From Bactericera cockerelli (taxonomy: Eukaryota; Arthropoda; Insecta; Hemiptera; Triozidae): a stretch of DNA of 64,000 bases. The stretch spans positions 50,472 to 114,471 of the forward strand of contig JAMCCL010000067.1 in NCBI GenBank assembly GCA_024516035.1, written 5' to 3'. Both the position numbers and the translations under genes were made by a program. Of this stretch, positions 1 through 9,353 are shown piece by piece. Numbering within the stretch: the first letter of the stretch is position 1; every line of letters begins with the position of its first letter. The notes below the pieces were generated by a model that searched no databases, had not been told where the DNA came from, and worked only from the letters and a program-made list of their open reading frames with translations.

Positions 1-1545
1 TCGTACTATCACTCTATAAATAATCCCATTATTGTTCTACATCCCTCTGCTTCATCTCATTATGAACTTGCCTCATTCATAGATTCAATGCTTTCAGATG
101 TCATTGACCTACGCTGTATTTCTTTTTTATAGGATCGGCGTCCATTATTCATGTCAATTAACATTGGAATTTTATTGCCTTTTTTTGGTTGAGTCAAAAA
201 GCTACCCCTGGTATTTTATCCAGTTTGAGTTAATGGAGATATCTACGAGAATAAATTGTAATTAAATTACCTTGCTCCAATTTGCTAGTATTTTTGGAAA
301 ATAAATTTTACAATGAGTAACAAAATATTTTAATATTTACTCGGTAGTTTTCTCGTTTTTTCTCACTAATTGCAGTAATTTCTGCTAGAATGCCCATGAT
401 TAAATCTCGTACCTAAATGTCTTTAGTTTTTTTGTATAGGGATGGATGTATAAATAAATTATGCAATAAGAAAGGATTTTTGAAAAACTCCAAATAAAAC
501 GACAGACAAGGAGAAAATCCTTTGTGAAAAGTAAAGAAATCCATGATAATAGCTTTTTGGTGGATATTTTTTTTTTTTTTTTTTTATGTTCCAAAAAAAC
601 CTAAGGTAAATTTGCGGTACCAAAAGATCTTACGTAGAAAAGAGAGAAAATAAAAATGCGTGAACATCACACGACTTTCTACTACAATCGGGGAAGTTTT
701 ATCAGAAATTAAGACATTATCGGGTTAAATTTTCAAAAGTTTGAAAATTTATTATAAGAGTATTGATAGGTACCTATATGTGTAAAATTAGGTACCATTT
801 AAAACGATTTTAGTAAATGAAAAAAAATAGTAATATCTCTTATCGTTTACGAGATATTTGCACATATTTAATTGTTGTATAGTATAGTATAGTAGTGCTT
901 TATTTAGTAGTGCTTTATTTAGTCTGTCGGCTCGAGACAGGAAGTCCCATTACGCTAACAGTTTACAACATTTTTCTCAGAGGCCTATGGGGAAAATATA
1001 AAAAATGTCAGAAATTGATTTTCAAAATATGTAAATTGTGTGTTAGGTCAACATTAAAAACGATTTTATTTTATTAGTTTTTTTTTTAATCAGGACAGTC
1101 TAATTTATCTAGAAACATTATCTGCTCAATTTCGGAAAAAACCGATGGAAAACAATACTTTCTATACCATAAAGGTAATAGAAAGTTAAATATCTATATC
1201 AGTCATTAGATAAAAGTCCGTAAAAACAATGCTCTACCTGATGCAATACGCAACTGCTGCCCTCCCGACGGCCAGATTAAACATTTACAGTTCGGGCGAA
1301 TTACTTGTTCATAGCTCGTGAAAAAAATGGCAAAAGCTCCACGAGTTTTCTGCCTAAGCAATTAAAAAATTAAACATTCATGCAAACACCACAAGTCAAG
1401 TAATCGCTGCTTAATGGTCGTGCTGTTTTAATTACAATTACTCCGGGACCACTCAATTACGCACAAGACTTAGCATTCCTTGCGGAATTAATGTTATGTT
1501 CCTGACACATCCCTACTGGAACCATAATAAGGCATCCGTATTACT
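1..1545. other. AT-rich noncoding DNA
   Basis: No gene is recognisable here. The short open frames lie in low-complexity AT-rich sequence and show no conserved motif. Two small repeat fragments can be seen: a 22-base piece at 663-684 matching the 3' end of the hairpin-headed repeat family (full copy at 19894-20533), and a TAGTGCTTTATTTAG-type copy at 892-975. A T-run lies at 568-586. Confidence 0.6.
892..975 (+). repeat. Dispersed short repeat, 'GTGCTTTATTTAG' family
   Basis: The segment carries GTGCTTTATTTAG (twice in a row here), then a CTGT...ACAG imperfect dyad, AGTCCCATTA and AACAGTTTA. The same order recurs at 15267-15320 (+), 33599-33660 (-) and 58068-58137 (+). Four copies in 64 kb in both orientations mark it as a dispersed repeat. 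No tRNA or 5S box and no clear target duplication were seen, so its class is unknown. The AGTCCCATTA part also occurs in the SINE-like copies at 14567 and 59766, which may be relatives. Confidence 0.6.
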
Positions 1546-2158
1546 TCCGAAAAATTTCTATTAGTAGAAATCGGAAGTATTGTGTTTGTTTTTGTATAAA
1601 GAATATATATTAATTTGCTCTATTTTTTTCATATTTCTGGACGTTTCATAACCACCTGAGCAACTTTGGTTTTGTGTCTATCTGTCGGTCTCTTGAATAC
1701 ATTCCTGGTAACGCGTAAATCTCAGAAACTACTAAACGGATTTTGAAGAAATTTTGTACAAACATAGAAGACATTCTGTAGATGGTACCATTTTAAATTC
1801 CTCAACTTCACACTAGCGGTTCTTGGTGATACAGACCATGCGCTTGACTACTAACTTTTTAATTAAACGCTTATATCTCGTGAACGGTACACCCGATTTT
1901 AATGAATTTTTGTATGTATATGCATTTTAGTGTTTTACATAGTTTAAATGTAATTACTTTTTTAATGAAATATGATTCTACTCTGATATTTAAGAAAATC
2001 CAAAATTTTGAACAAAAATGTGCAAAAATAAGTCCTAAAACTTGCCGATACAGATATTTTTGTTTCAAGTAAATCGGTTTAGTGGTTTTGGAGTATAAAA
2101 TCTCAAAATTGCCACGTGTATACAATGTGACACAATTACAAGGAAGTATTGTGTCCAT
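1546..2158 (+). repeat. Hairpin-headed dispersed element, copy 1
   Basis: It begins with a near-perfect hairpin at 1547-1582 (ACTTCCGA..TTTCTA, short loop, TAGAAATCGGAAGT). About 55 bases on it has a 'TTTCTGGACG' motif that also follows the TTACTTTCCTTATCC hairpins at 19894 and 42752. It ends near GGAAGTATTGTGTCCAT; a similar end is seen at 51395-51455. The phrases resembling 'ctcgtgaacggtacacccgattttaatg' in style are typical of insect repetitive DNA. No coding capacity is visible. The 3' boundary is approximate. Confidence 0.5.
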
Positions 2159-3239
2159 AATTTTCAGTGTATTTTTTTCATACTTTGCTTTATTAGGTAT
2201 TCCATTTCAATTCTCCTTCTTGTAAAACGTCAAATTGACACTAAATATAATTATCTATATACCTGTGGTCAGGTAATAATAATATTAACAACAGTAATAA
2301 CATTGACTTTCCCTGCTGAGGTCTTCGTATTTCCCACTACCAGTAGGTACATGTATTGAAAAGATCGAGAAAACTAGCTAATTAATAAATTAGTTAGATA
2401 ACACTTTTAAAAATATCAAAATGATTATGTATACCTCTAGAACTCACAAGTTGAAAGCTTCAGCCCATTTTAGGAATGTCTAATTAGCTTTCTCAAAATT
2501 CAAACCAACTAAGGCATGTCGACAGAAAGTAGAAATGAGTGTCCCTAGAAAAGAGACCCTATTGATTCGACAGGTTTGATAGGCCTGGAAATGTTTCAAT
2601 AAAAGTTAAAATATTCATTTAGATCACAGCCATCCATTAATGTTATACTAAGAATAAGTATTAGTAGAACAAGTGCACTAACTGCAGGTGAGTCAGGTAC
2701 TATTGCTATAACACTGTACTAGGTGAGGAGCTAGATGCACTAACAGCCACACAGATAACAGAACAGAACGTGACATCTTTAGGAGGAATTATATGTTTTC
2801 CTCCGTAACCAGAATGGCAACATTAGGACCCTTATTTCCACCATGTGTTCCCCATATTTGGTTTTCAAAGCTCTTTTTCTCTCCAACTTTATACAAACTA
2901 AATATCATTATTACATTATCATGTGGAGAACTTGCATAGAGGGAAAATAAAATGAAAATATTCTCCTACTCGTAACTGTTTGTTAATTTTGCGGTTGGCT
3001 CTCGCAAAATTTTCCGAACAATAATTTGACTGGAGAACGACAAAATATTTTAATTTTCATGTCACATTTTAATTTTTGTTGAAATTAGAAATTCATGTTG
3101 CAGTGATTCTGTCAACCACCCGGGATTACATACACCCTCAGCGAGGTTTTATATGGAAATGTGGAATCTATTGCTCCAAAGCATTTATGTTTTCCATTAC
3201 ATTATTCGAAGCACTCGCTCAATCCTCGCAATTCGTAAA
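2159..3239. other. No gene seen
   Basis: AT-rich unique-looking DNA. I find no conserved open frame, RNA gene or clear transposon end here. Confidence 0.5.
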
Positions 3240-3460
3240 CTTATTTATTTATTTATTTACACTTTATTAGATAATAGGACATATACAATACAAATAATTA
3301 CAAACGAAAATACAAAATACAATATAACAAAACAAAAAATAATAATAATAAATAAAGAAAAAATAAATAAATATATACATAATATATGTCCTAACTAAAG
3401 GGCGGGGTTATTGCCTTAGGCAATCTCTTCCACCCAAATCTCTTCCACCCAAAATTAAAA
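3240..3460 (+). repeat. LINE 3' UTR fragment
   Basis: The stretch runs from a (TTTA)n segment through 'atgtcctaactaaaggg' to a near-palindromic 'ttgccttaggcaa' and 'tctcttccaccc'. The same ordered blocks occur on the minus strand at 38430-38755, just downstream of decayed LINE coding sequence, so this copy is read as the 3' untranslated end of the same LINE family in plus orientation. The coding part is absent. Confidence 0.55.
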
Positions 3461-4150
3461 AAACTTCGTTTCTGCCAAGGTAAAAACGCTAAGGATCACA
3501 CGCAAATGCGTACACACATACAGGGTCTTCATAAAGTCTCACCCAGGCCTAGGTTTCTCGAAAACGACTCAGGATATCAAAAAACGCAAAAACCCGTATT
3601 CCTTTATATTTAAGGGGATTGATTTTCAGCCAATTTTTTTTGCCTACACGGCTCCAGTCAGGCTGGGCATGGACCAACTTTAAAATCTTAAATAGAATGG
3701 TATGTCTTGTGGCATATTTTTTTAAAGGTCTTATTAAGAGAAGTTCATTACAACAAATTTTAGTGAGCTACGACTTACCGTTCTCGAGATACAGGGTCGG
3801 ATGTCCTGCGTAATATCCGTATATTTTGACCTATAACTCGTTAACCGTAAATTATGGAAAGAAAATTTTTGTTGAAAATAACTCCTTATGGAAAGAACTT
3901 TCGAACAAGTTAAAACTTGATTTGTTTTTTCCTTAAATTTTTTTCGACTGTTCGTCCGGCTGGCTGACGAAACCGACGAGAAACTAACATCAACAGAGTA
4001 TGTCGAGTTATAACTTGTTCGAAAGGTCTTGTTATAAGGAGTTATTATTAACAAGAAAAAATTTCTCCATAATTTACGGTTAACGAGTTACAGGTCAAAA
4101 TATATGGATATTACGCAGGACGTCCGACCCTGTATCTCGAGAACGTGAAG

Positions 4151-4181
<31 letters not shown>

Positions 4182-4240
4182 ATTCACACGCAGTTTGTGA
4201 TACTGCATTTACGTGAATATTTTGTTGTTTCCTATATTGA

Positions 4241-7200
4241 TTAATTTAGATTTAGTATTTCCTTGCTAGTTTCTTTGTATTTATCAATACTCATATCAAG
4301 GTCTAGGTATTGTGAGTATTGATTGTAAGTTTGTAGTGTTGATAAGAGGGTCGAATTTCTATATATAGCTGAGCAATTGGGTATTTCAAAGTATTCATTT
4401 GATGGTCTGCTTCTTAGTCTAGTGTTTGGTACTCTTATTCGGATCTTATTTATTATTTCAGGGCATGTAATATTGTTATTTATGATGTTGTGAATAAAAA
4501 TCAGAGAGTAGTATTGCCTTCTGTCTTTAAGAGTTCCTATTGATAATTGTTCGATTAGATCTTTGTATGCTATGGGGGTTGGATATGCTGGATAGAACCC
4601 ATTAAATTTGAAGAATAATACTCTGACAAATTTGCTTTGTAATCTCTCTATTTTCTTACTGAGACAATCAGTTTTGGGGGTCCAGATTACAGTTGCATAT
4701 TCTAGCTTGCTTCTAACTAGTGAGTTATATAGAGTTATTAATGTATCTAGGTCTGAAAAGATTTTAGTGTGACGGAAAATAAGACCTAAATTTCTGGATG
4801 CTTGAGTTATAATATAATTAATGTGTTGGTCAAATTTTAAGGTTGAATCCAAAATGACGCCTAGATCTTTTTTACTCTCAACTCTGACTAATTCAGTACC
4901 ATCTATTTTGTAACTCATGTGTAGTACATCTTTTTTTCTTCTGGTTATAGTAAGTACTTCGCATTTACTTGGATGAAATTTCAATTTAATGTTTTTTAAC
5001 CAACCATTTACTCTGTCCAGGTCTTCCTGAATCATTGAACAATCTTGCGGGTGTTTGATGCATTTGAATATCTTGAAATCGTCTGCAAAGAGCAGATATT
5101 CGGAATGTTGGATTGCGCTCCCTATGTTGTCGATTACAATTGTGAAGAAGAGGCTACTGAGTTTGGACCCTTGGATGACTGATGATGTTGGGTAATAAGG
5201 TTCAGACAGGTTGTTTTCAAATAGCACACGGTGCTCTCTGTCTCTCAGATAGGAAGCAATAAATTCTACAAAGTCAGGATGGAAGCCAAACTCGGTTATT
5301 TTCTCCAGCAGTACTCTATGATCGATTTTATCGTACGCCTTCATTATATCGGTAAAGATCACATCTATTTGACTGTATCCTTCATCTAATTTACTACAGA
5401 TATATTCTTGTAATACAAATAAGTTACTTACAGTTGAGCGTTTTTCTATAAACCCGTGCTGATTTGGCGAAATTTTTGAATAAATAAATGTTGCAATTTT
5501 GGTGAAGATGCATGTTTCAAATATTTTTGATAGTGCAGTTAGTGATGTAATTGGTCTGAAATTGGAAATGTCTTGAGTATCACCTTTCTTTGGTACTGGT
5601 GTTACCATCGCGATTTTAAGTAGACGGGGAAAAGTTTTGTTTATTAAGGCTTGGTTGAAGATGTGTGTAAGACTACTTTTTAGATTGAGAGAACATTTTT
5701 TAAAGATTATTGTAGGAATACCATCTATACCCGCTGACTTATCTTCTAAAGATGAAATTGCTTGACTTACGTCATATTCTGAAATAGTGAATGTAGGTAG
5801 TTCAATTGGATATGAATTGGATAGTTGTTTTACATTGTAATTTTCGGGAGATGGGCCATAAACTGATTGAAAGTGTTTAGCAAAACTGTTGCAAATTATT
5901 TTAGGATCTGAGAGTTTTTCACCATCTTGATTGTATTCTATTTTATTTAAGTTTTTGGATTTGGATTTAACGTATTTCCAGAATTCTTTGTTACCGCCAT
6001 ATTTCAATTTATTTTGGAGCTCATAAATGTATTTCTTGTAGTCTTTTTTAATTAGATTTTTACATTGTTTTTTCAAATTTTGATACTCTTGGTTAGAAGT
6101 GGTTATGATTTGTTTGCGTTCGTTTTCTTTTTGTTTCACTAGTTTAATTGTATTGTAGTCCCACCATGGTGGATATCTTTTTCTATTTATTTTAATGTTA
6201 CCACATTTTCTCTTTGGGACATTTTTGTCTATACACTCGTATAATGTTTCATAGAATATTTCTAGTGTGTTATCGGGGTCAGTTTCTTGCTGGATATGAT
6301 TAAAGTTAATTTGTTTTATTTGTTCGCAAAGTAGATCTAAATTAGTGGCTTGATAGTTATAGTGTCTACTAAGGAAAAAATGTTCTTCATATTTAGGTTC
6401 TGCTCTCATAAATGATTTTTTGTTACTATTATGCGTGCTTGAGTTTTTATTTTTTTGGTAGAAAAATAGTACTTCAAGCGCAGGGTGATGGTCATCCTCT
6501 TTAACTAGAGGATCTCCTTTTTCTGTTTTAATTGTTATGTGTCTTTTCACTTTTGTTTCTAATACTGAGCGATAAAATATAAGGTCTAGTGTTCTGTTAT
6601 TGCTATTTAATATTTGATTGTAAGATTTAAGATTGAAAAAATTAATTATTTTTAGTAAAGTATCTGTTTTTGATGAGTTCTTTTTGGTATTACTTTCATC
6701 ATTGTCGGTAAAAAAATCAGGAATATTAAAATCTCCCAATATTAATATGTTATGTTTCGATTGTTGTAAGTTACATTTGGTTAGGTGTTCCCAGAAAAAT
6801 TCCAATGTTTCATTAGATACAGGCGGAGGTATGTAAACAAGACAAATTATAATATTTACATGATTGATTCTTACACGTACACAGTTAAATTCTATATCAG
6901 AGGTATTGAGACTCCAGTTTGTATATGCTGTTGTTTTGTGTTCTTTTTTTATTGCAAAAATTAAGCCTCCACCTTGAGATTTTTCTGTGGCATTGAGGTC
7001 ACGATCCTGTCTAAATAATTGATAATTATCTTCGAAAAGTTCTTTGTCGAATGTATTTTCTTGAAGCCATGTTTCGGTCAATGCTATGATATCATGGTTT
7101 TGTGCTATTGAATTGATGTAGAATTCTTTTGTTTTAGTATTTAGGCCACGTACGTTTTGATATAGCAATGAGAACTGATATAATTTATTTGTATTTTGAG

Positions 7201-7321
7201 TTGTATTGTTTATAATTCCGCCCGTATCTTTACAAATAATCTTATTATCTACAACATTATCAGACGAAAGGTCTTTGTTTTTAGCATTAATAGTATTAAT
7301 CGTACTTATGGTACTCGTCAA
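4241..7321 (-). CDS. LINE ORF2: APE-type endonuclease and reverse transcriptase
   Basis: About 1026 residues. The endonuclease is at about 50-290: N in YQNVRGL (54-60), E in TETW (82-85), LVYIPP (161-166), GDFNIP (196-201) and DDHHP (276-280, where the family usually has SDH). The reverse transcriptase is at about 520-850: PVPKKGD (576-582), NFRPIT (587-592), the first catalytic Asp in FTDIMKAYD (Asp658), QGSKLS (717-722) and FADD (745-748). The C-terminal part (about 850-1000) is the usual thumb/connection region, with no RNase H. The frame has no ATG before about residue 305, inside or after the endonuclease. The listed start is a TTG, and the frame is open only back to 7336. Expression therefore needs non-AUG initiation or a -1 shift from the SGNH ORF at the T8 run (7336-7329). 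It makes the nick and the cDNA for target-primed insertion. Confidence 0.92.
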   Translation of the reverse strand: MTSTISTINTINAKNKDLSSDNVVDNKIICKDTGGIINNTTQNTNKLYQFSLLYQNVRGLNTKTKEFYINSIAQNHDIIALTETWLQENTFDKELFEDNYQLFRQDRDLNATEKSQGGGLIFAIKKEHKTTAYTNWSLNTSDIEFNCVRVRINHVNIIICLVYIPPPVSNETLEFFWEHLTKCNLQQSKHNILILGDFNIPDFFTDNDESNTKKNSSKTDTLLKIINFFNLKSYNQILNSNNRTLDLIFYRSVLETKVKRHITIKTEKGDPLVKEDDHHPALEVLFFYQKNKNSSTHNSNKKSFMRAEPKYEEHFFLSRHYNYQATNLDLLCEQIKQINFNHIQQETDPDNTLEIFYETLYECIDKNVPKRKCGNIKINRKRYPPWWDYNTIKLVKQKENERKQIITTSNQEYQNLKKQCKNLIKKDYKKYIYELQNKLKYGGNKEFWKYVKSKSKNLNKIEYNQDGEKLSDPKIICNSFAKHFQSVYGPSPENYNVKQLSNSYPIELPTFTISEYDVSQAISSLEDKSAGIDGIPTIIFKKCSLNLKSSLTHIFNQALINKTFPRLLKIAMVTPVPKKGDTQDISNFRPITSLTALSKIFETCIFTKIATFIYSKISPNQHGFIEKRSTVSNLFVLQEYICSKLDEGYSQIDVIFTDIMKAYDKIDHRVLLEKITEFGFHPDFVEFIASYLRDREHRVLFENNLSEPYYPTSSVIQGSKLSSLFFTIVIDNIGSAIQHSEYLLFADDFKIFKCIKHPQDCSMIQEDLDRVNGWLKNIKLKFHPSKCEVLTITRRKKDVLHMSYKIDGTELVRVESKKDLGVILDSTLKFDQHINYIITQASRNLGLIFRHTKIFSDLDTLITLYNSLVRSKLEYATVIWTPKTDCLSKKIERLQSKFVRVLFFKFNGFYPAYPTPIAYKDLIEQLSIGTLKDRRQYYSLIFIHNIINNNITCPEIINKIRIRVPNTRLRSRPSNEYFEIPNCSAIYRNSTLLSTLQTYNQYSQYLDLDMSIDKYKETSKEILNLN

Positions 7322-7339
7322 GTCATCTAAAAAAAATTA
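7322..7339 (-). promoter_or_regulatory. Candidate -1 frameshift site between the SGNH ORF and ORF2
   Basis: On the minus strand the SGNH ORF ends AAT TTT TTT TAG. The eight T's form a U UUU UUU slippery heptamer directly before the stop. A -1 slip continues as TTA GAT GAC TTG, which is the ORF2 frame. The only ATG at the junction (overlapping the stop as TAGATG) reads just two codons to TGA, so simple reinitiation does not reach ORF2. No downstream pseudoknot was worked out. The same pattern would arise if this copy had lost one T from a run of nine. Confidence 0.5.
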
Positions 7340-8991
7340 CTACTATATAACTTTTGTGTGTTTTTTGCTCCTGTGATTGTCTGTGTATATGGGATTCTGC
7401 CGCCATGTATGTTTTGGAAATCACCGCCGCTTCGATCTTGGTAGCTGCCGCCGCGTCCATCATTGAAACTGCCGCCGCGTCCATCATTGAAACTGCCGCC
7501 GCGTCCATCATTGAAACTGCCGTCGCGTCCATCATTGAAACTGCCGCCGCGTCCATCATTGAAACTGCTGCCGCGTCTGTATCGATTATATCTTCTACCA
7601 CGTCTCTCAGGATAGCTGTTATATTTGTCGCCTCGTTCTTCAGGATAGTTGCTGTCACGTCTAGCTAGGTAACTGATGTTACGTCTGTTAGTGTAGCTAA
7701 CGCCATGTTTGTTTCGGTAACTGACGCTGCGTCTGTTAGGGTAGCTGTCGCTGCGTCTTTCATGGTAGCTGCCTCCGTGTCTTTCATGGTAGCTGCCGCC
7801 GTGTCTTTCTTGGTATTTGCCGCCATGTCTTTCTTGGTAGCTGCCGCCGCGTCTTTCTTGGTAGCTGCCGCCTCGTCTTTCTTGGTAGCTGCCGCCGCGT
7901 CTTTCTTGGTAGCTGCCGCCGCGTCTTTCTTGGTAGCTGCCGCCTCGTCTTTCTTGGTAGCTGCCGCCGCGTCTTTCTTGGTAGCTGCCGCCGCGTCTTT
8001 CTTGGTAGCTGTCGCCGTGTCTGTCTTGGTAGCCGGCGCCGCGTCTGTTAGTGTAGTTGCCGCTGTGTCTGTCATGGTAGCTGCCGGCACGTCTGTCTTG
8101 GTAGTTGCCGCCGTGTCTGTTTTGGTAGGTGCTATCGAGTCTCTCTGGATGGCTTCTACCTTGGTTGCGGTTTTTATTGTTGAAGCTGCTGTGACTTTTG
8201 TGGTAGTTTTTTTCCTTGTTGGATTGCGATTCGTTGATTTGGACTTTCTTCTTTTTTCTTTGGATTGATTTCCCTATTTCTGCGCAAAGTTTTCTTTTGC
8301 CATTTCTGTTTAAATGTATTCCATCGTTTGTATAGTCCCATGTTTTTAAAATGTCTTGAAGTTCTATTAAATTTATTTGTTCGTATTTCTTCAGTAGTTC
8401 TTTAATATTTTTGTTGAAGGTTTTAATGTATTGATTTTTCCAAGGTTGATCGTACCTCGGTGGGGTCATAACAAAGTGGAGTTTGCAGGTTTTATTGTAC
8501 TTCGCCATCATGTCGTGGATAGCATTTTCAACTTGGGTCCAGTATGAGTTGCAAATGTCATTCGTCCCGACAATGAAAACTATGTCATTGTACTGTGTCA
8601 GATCTACGGGCAGTAAATTACGTATGTCACTATAACATGCCCCACTTTTGAAGGTGATGTCGACTTGGTAGTTAGATGACAATTCTGGTTTGATTAGGTG
8701 AAGGATATTTCTTGCATGACTGTCTCCTACAATTTTACATTTTTTTGTGTGTTGCAAAAAATTTACATTATGTTTTAGTATTTGGGCGTTATTCTTTTTG
8801 TATGGAGGTTTTTCTTTTTCTACCTCTTTATCAGATCTTGTTACTATTTGTTTTCTAAGTTTGTAAACTTCTTCTGTAGTTAGTTTTAGATCATTTTCCA
8901 ATGTTCGAATACTCTCCACCATTTCCTGCATAATAGAGTTATTCTCCTCTTCTTTCTTTTTCAAAATATCTATTTCAACTTGCTTGTCCAT
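7327..8991 (-). CDS. LINE ORF1-like protein: coiled coil, SGNH hydrolase, RG-rich octapeptide tail
   Basis: 554 residues. Residues 1-60 are charged and heptad-like (coiled coil). Residues about 84-245 are an SGNH/GDSL hydrolase: GDSH at 89-92 (nucleophile Ser91), the block II Gly at 117, GTND at 142-145 and DGIH at 223-226 (Asp and His of the triad). Esterase domains are known in ORF1 of CR1-like LINEs, where their substrate is unclear. Residues about 285-545 are tandem octapeptides, first of GGSYQERR type and then GGSFNDGR type, rich in Arg, Gly and aromatic residues and resembling RNA-binding or condensate-forming RG tails. The chosen start is the ATG at 8991. The frame is open a further 16 codons or so upstream with coiled-coil-like sequence, so translation may begin earlier or come from the FLYWCH frame. 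The UAG stop follows eight U's. Confidence 0.88.
   Translation of the reverse strand: MDKQVEIDILKKKEEENNSIMQEMVESIRTLENDLKLTTEEVYKLRKQIVTRSDKEVEKEKPPYKKNNAQILKHNVNFLQHTKKCKIVGDSHARNILHLIKPELSSNYQVDITFKSGACYSDIRNLLPVDLTQYNDIVFIVGTNDICNSYWTQVENAIHDMMAKYNKTCKLHFVMTPPRYDQPWKNQYIKTFNKNIKELLKKYEQINLIELQDILKTWDYTNDGIHLNRNGKRKLCAEIGKSIQRKKKKVQINESQSNKEKNYHKSHSSFNNKNRNQGRSHPERLDSTYQNRHGGNYQDRRAGSYHDRHSGNYTNRRGAGYQDRHGDSYQERRGGSYQERRGGSYQERRGGSYQERRGGSYQERRGGSYQERRGGSYQERRGGSYQERHGGKYQERHGGSYHERHGGSYHERRSDSYPNRRSVSYRNKHGVSYTNRRNISYLARRDSNYPEERGDKYNSYPERRGRRYNRYRRGSSFNDGRGGSFNDGRDGSFNDGRGGSFNDGRGGSFNDGRGGSYQDRSGGDFQNIHGGRIPYTQTITGAKNTQKLYSSNFF
7440..8190 (-). repeat. 24-bp coding minisatellite inside the LINE SGNH ORF
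   Basis: Units of 24 bases (8 codons) are repeated about 30 times with drift. One block near 7440-7570 has GGCAGTTTCAATGATGGACG-type units. A longer block, 7740-8110, has GGCAGCTACCAAGAAAGACG-type units and includes eight or so nearly identical copies between about 7840 and 8010. Because the unit is a multiple of three, two additional frames are also open across it; those are by-products. Unit homogeneity suggests recent expansion by slippage or unequal exchange. Confidence 0.9.
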
Positions 8992-9023
8992 TATTTTTTG
9001 TACAAGAGAATGAACTTTTTCTT

Positions 9024-9353
9024 TTAATTCCCAGTTTCTTTTTCATTATGAGGTGTGTCAATTGTTATATTATCAGAGGATTCGGAATCTTTCCTCTTTG
9101 TCGTAAGTGGTGTTGTAGCTTGGCTACTGTTCAATTGTGTTGGAGTGGATATTTGATTTATTGGTGCATTTGTGACGTTAGGTTCATGGTTATGCTTACC
9201 TCTCTTTGAAATGATGGTCTTGTTATCGTTATTTATTTCTGTCTTTAATATTGCTGTGCATTTGTGTAATGAATGTTCTATACATCTCCAGTTTTTGCCT
9301 TGATTTGCTCTGAAACTACCAGCTGATTCATATTTGTATTGTTTGTATTCCAT
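9024..9353 (-). CDS. FLYWCH-type zinc-finger protein, first ORF of the LINE
   Basis: A 109-residue protein. Residues about 14-56 fit the FLYWCH pattern: an aromatic residue (F14), WxC (W22, C24), a second Cys after seven residues (C32), then 21 residues and HxH (H54, H56). FLYWCH fingers bind DNA or mediate protein contacts in Mod(mdg4)-type proteins and in MULE-type transposons. The rest (about 60-109) is Ser/Thr/Asn-rich linker. The ATG at 9353-9351 has A at -3 and G at +4, and an in-frame stop lies shortly upstream, so the start is well supported. The stop is 32 bases before the ATG of the SGNH ORF, whose frame is open back into the end of this ORF. It could be a separate protein or the N-terminus of an ORF1 split by a frameshift. 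I infer a nucleic-acid-binding role in the element's RNP. Confidence 0.75.
   Translation of the reverse strand: MEYKQYKYESAGSFRANQGKNWRCIEHSLHKCTAILKTEINNDNKTIISKRGKHNHEPNVTNAPINQISTPTQLNSSQATTPLTTKRKDSESSDNITIDTPHNEKETGN

Noticed and set aside
3734..4054. 106-codon minus-strand open frame
   Set aside because: It lies entirely in the palindromic DNA element and has no motif.
7354..8268. Long alternate open frames (plus-strand Ala/Ser/Val-rich, minus-strand Ala/Lys/Asp-rich)
   Set aside because: They arise because the 24-bp coding repeat of the LINE is divisible by three; composition is monotonous and only the SGNH frame has domains.
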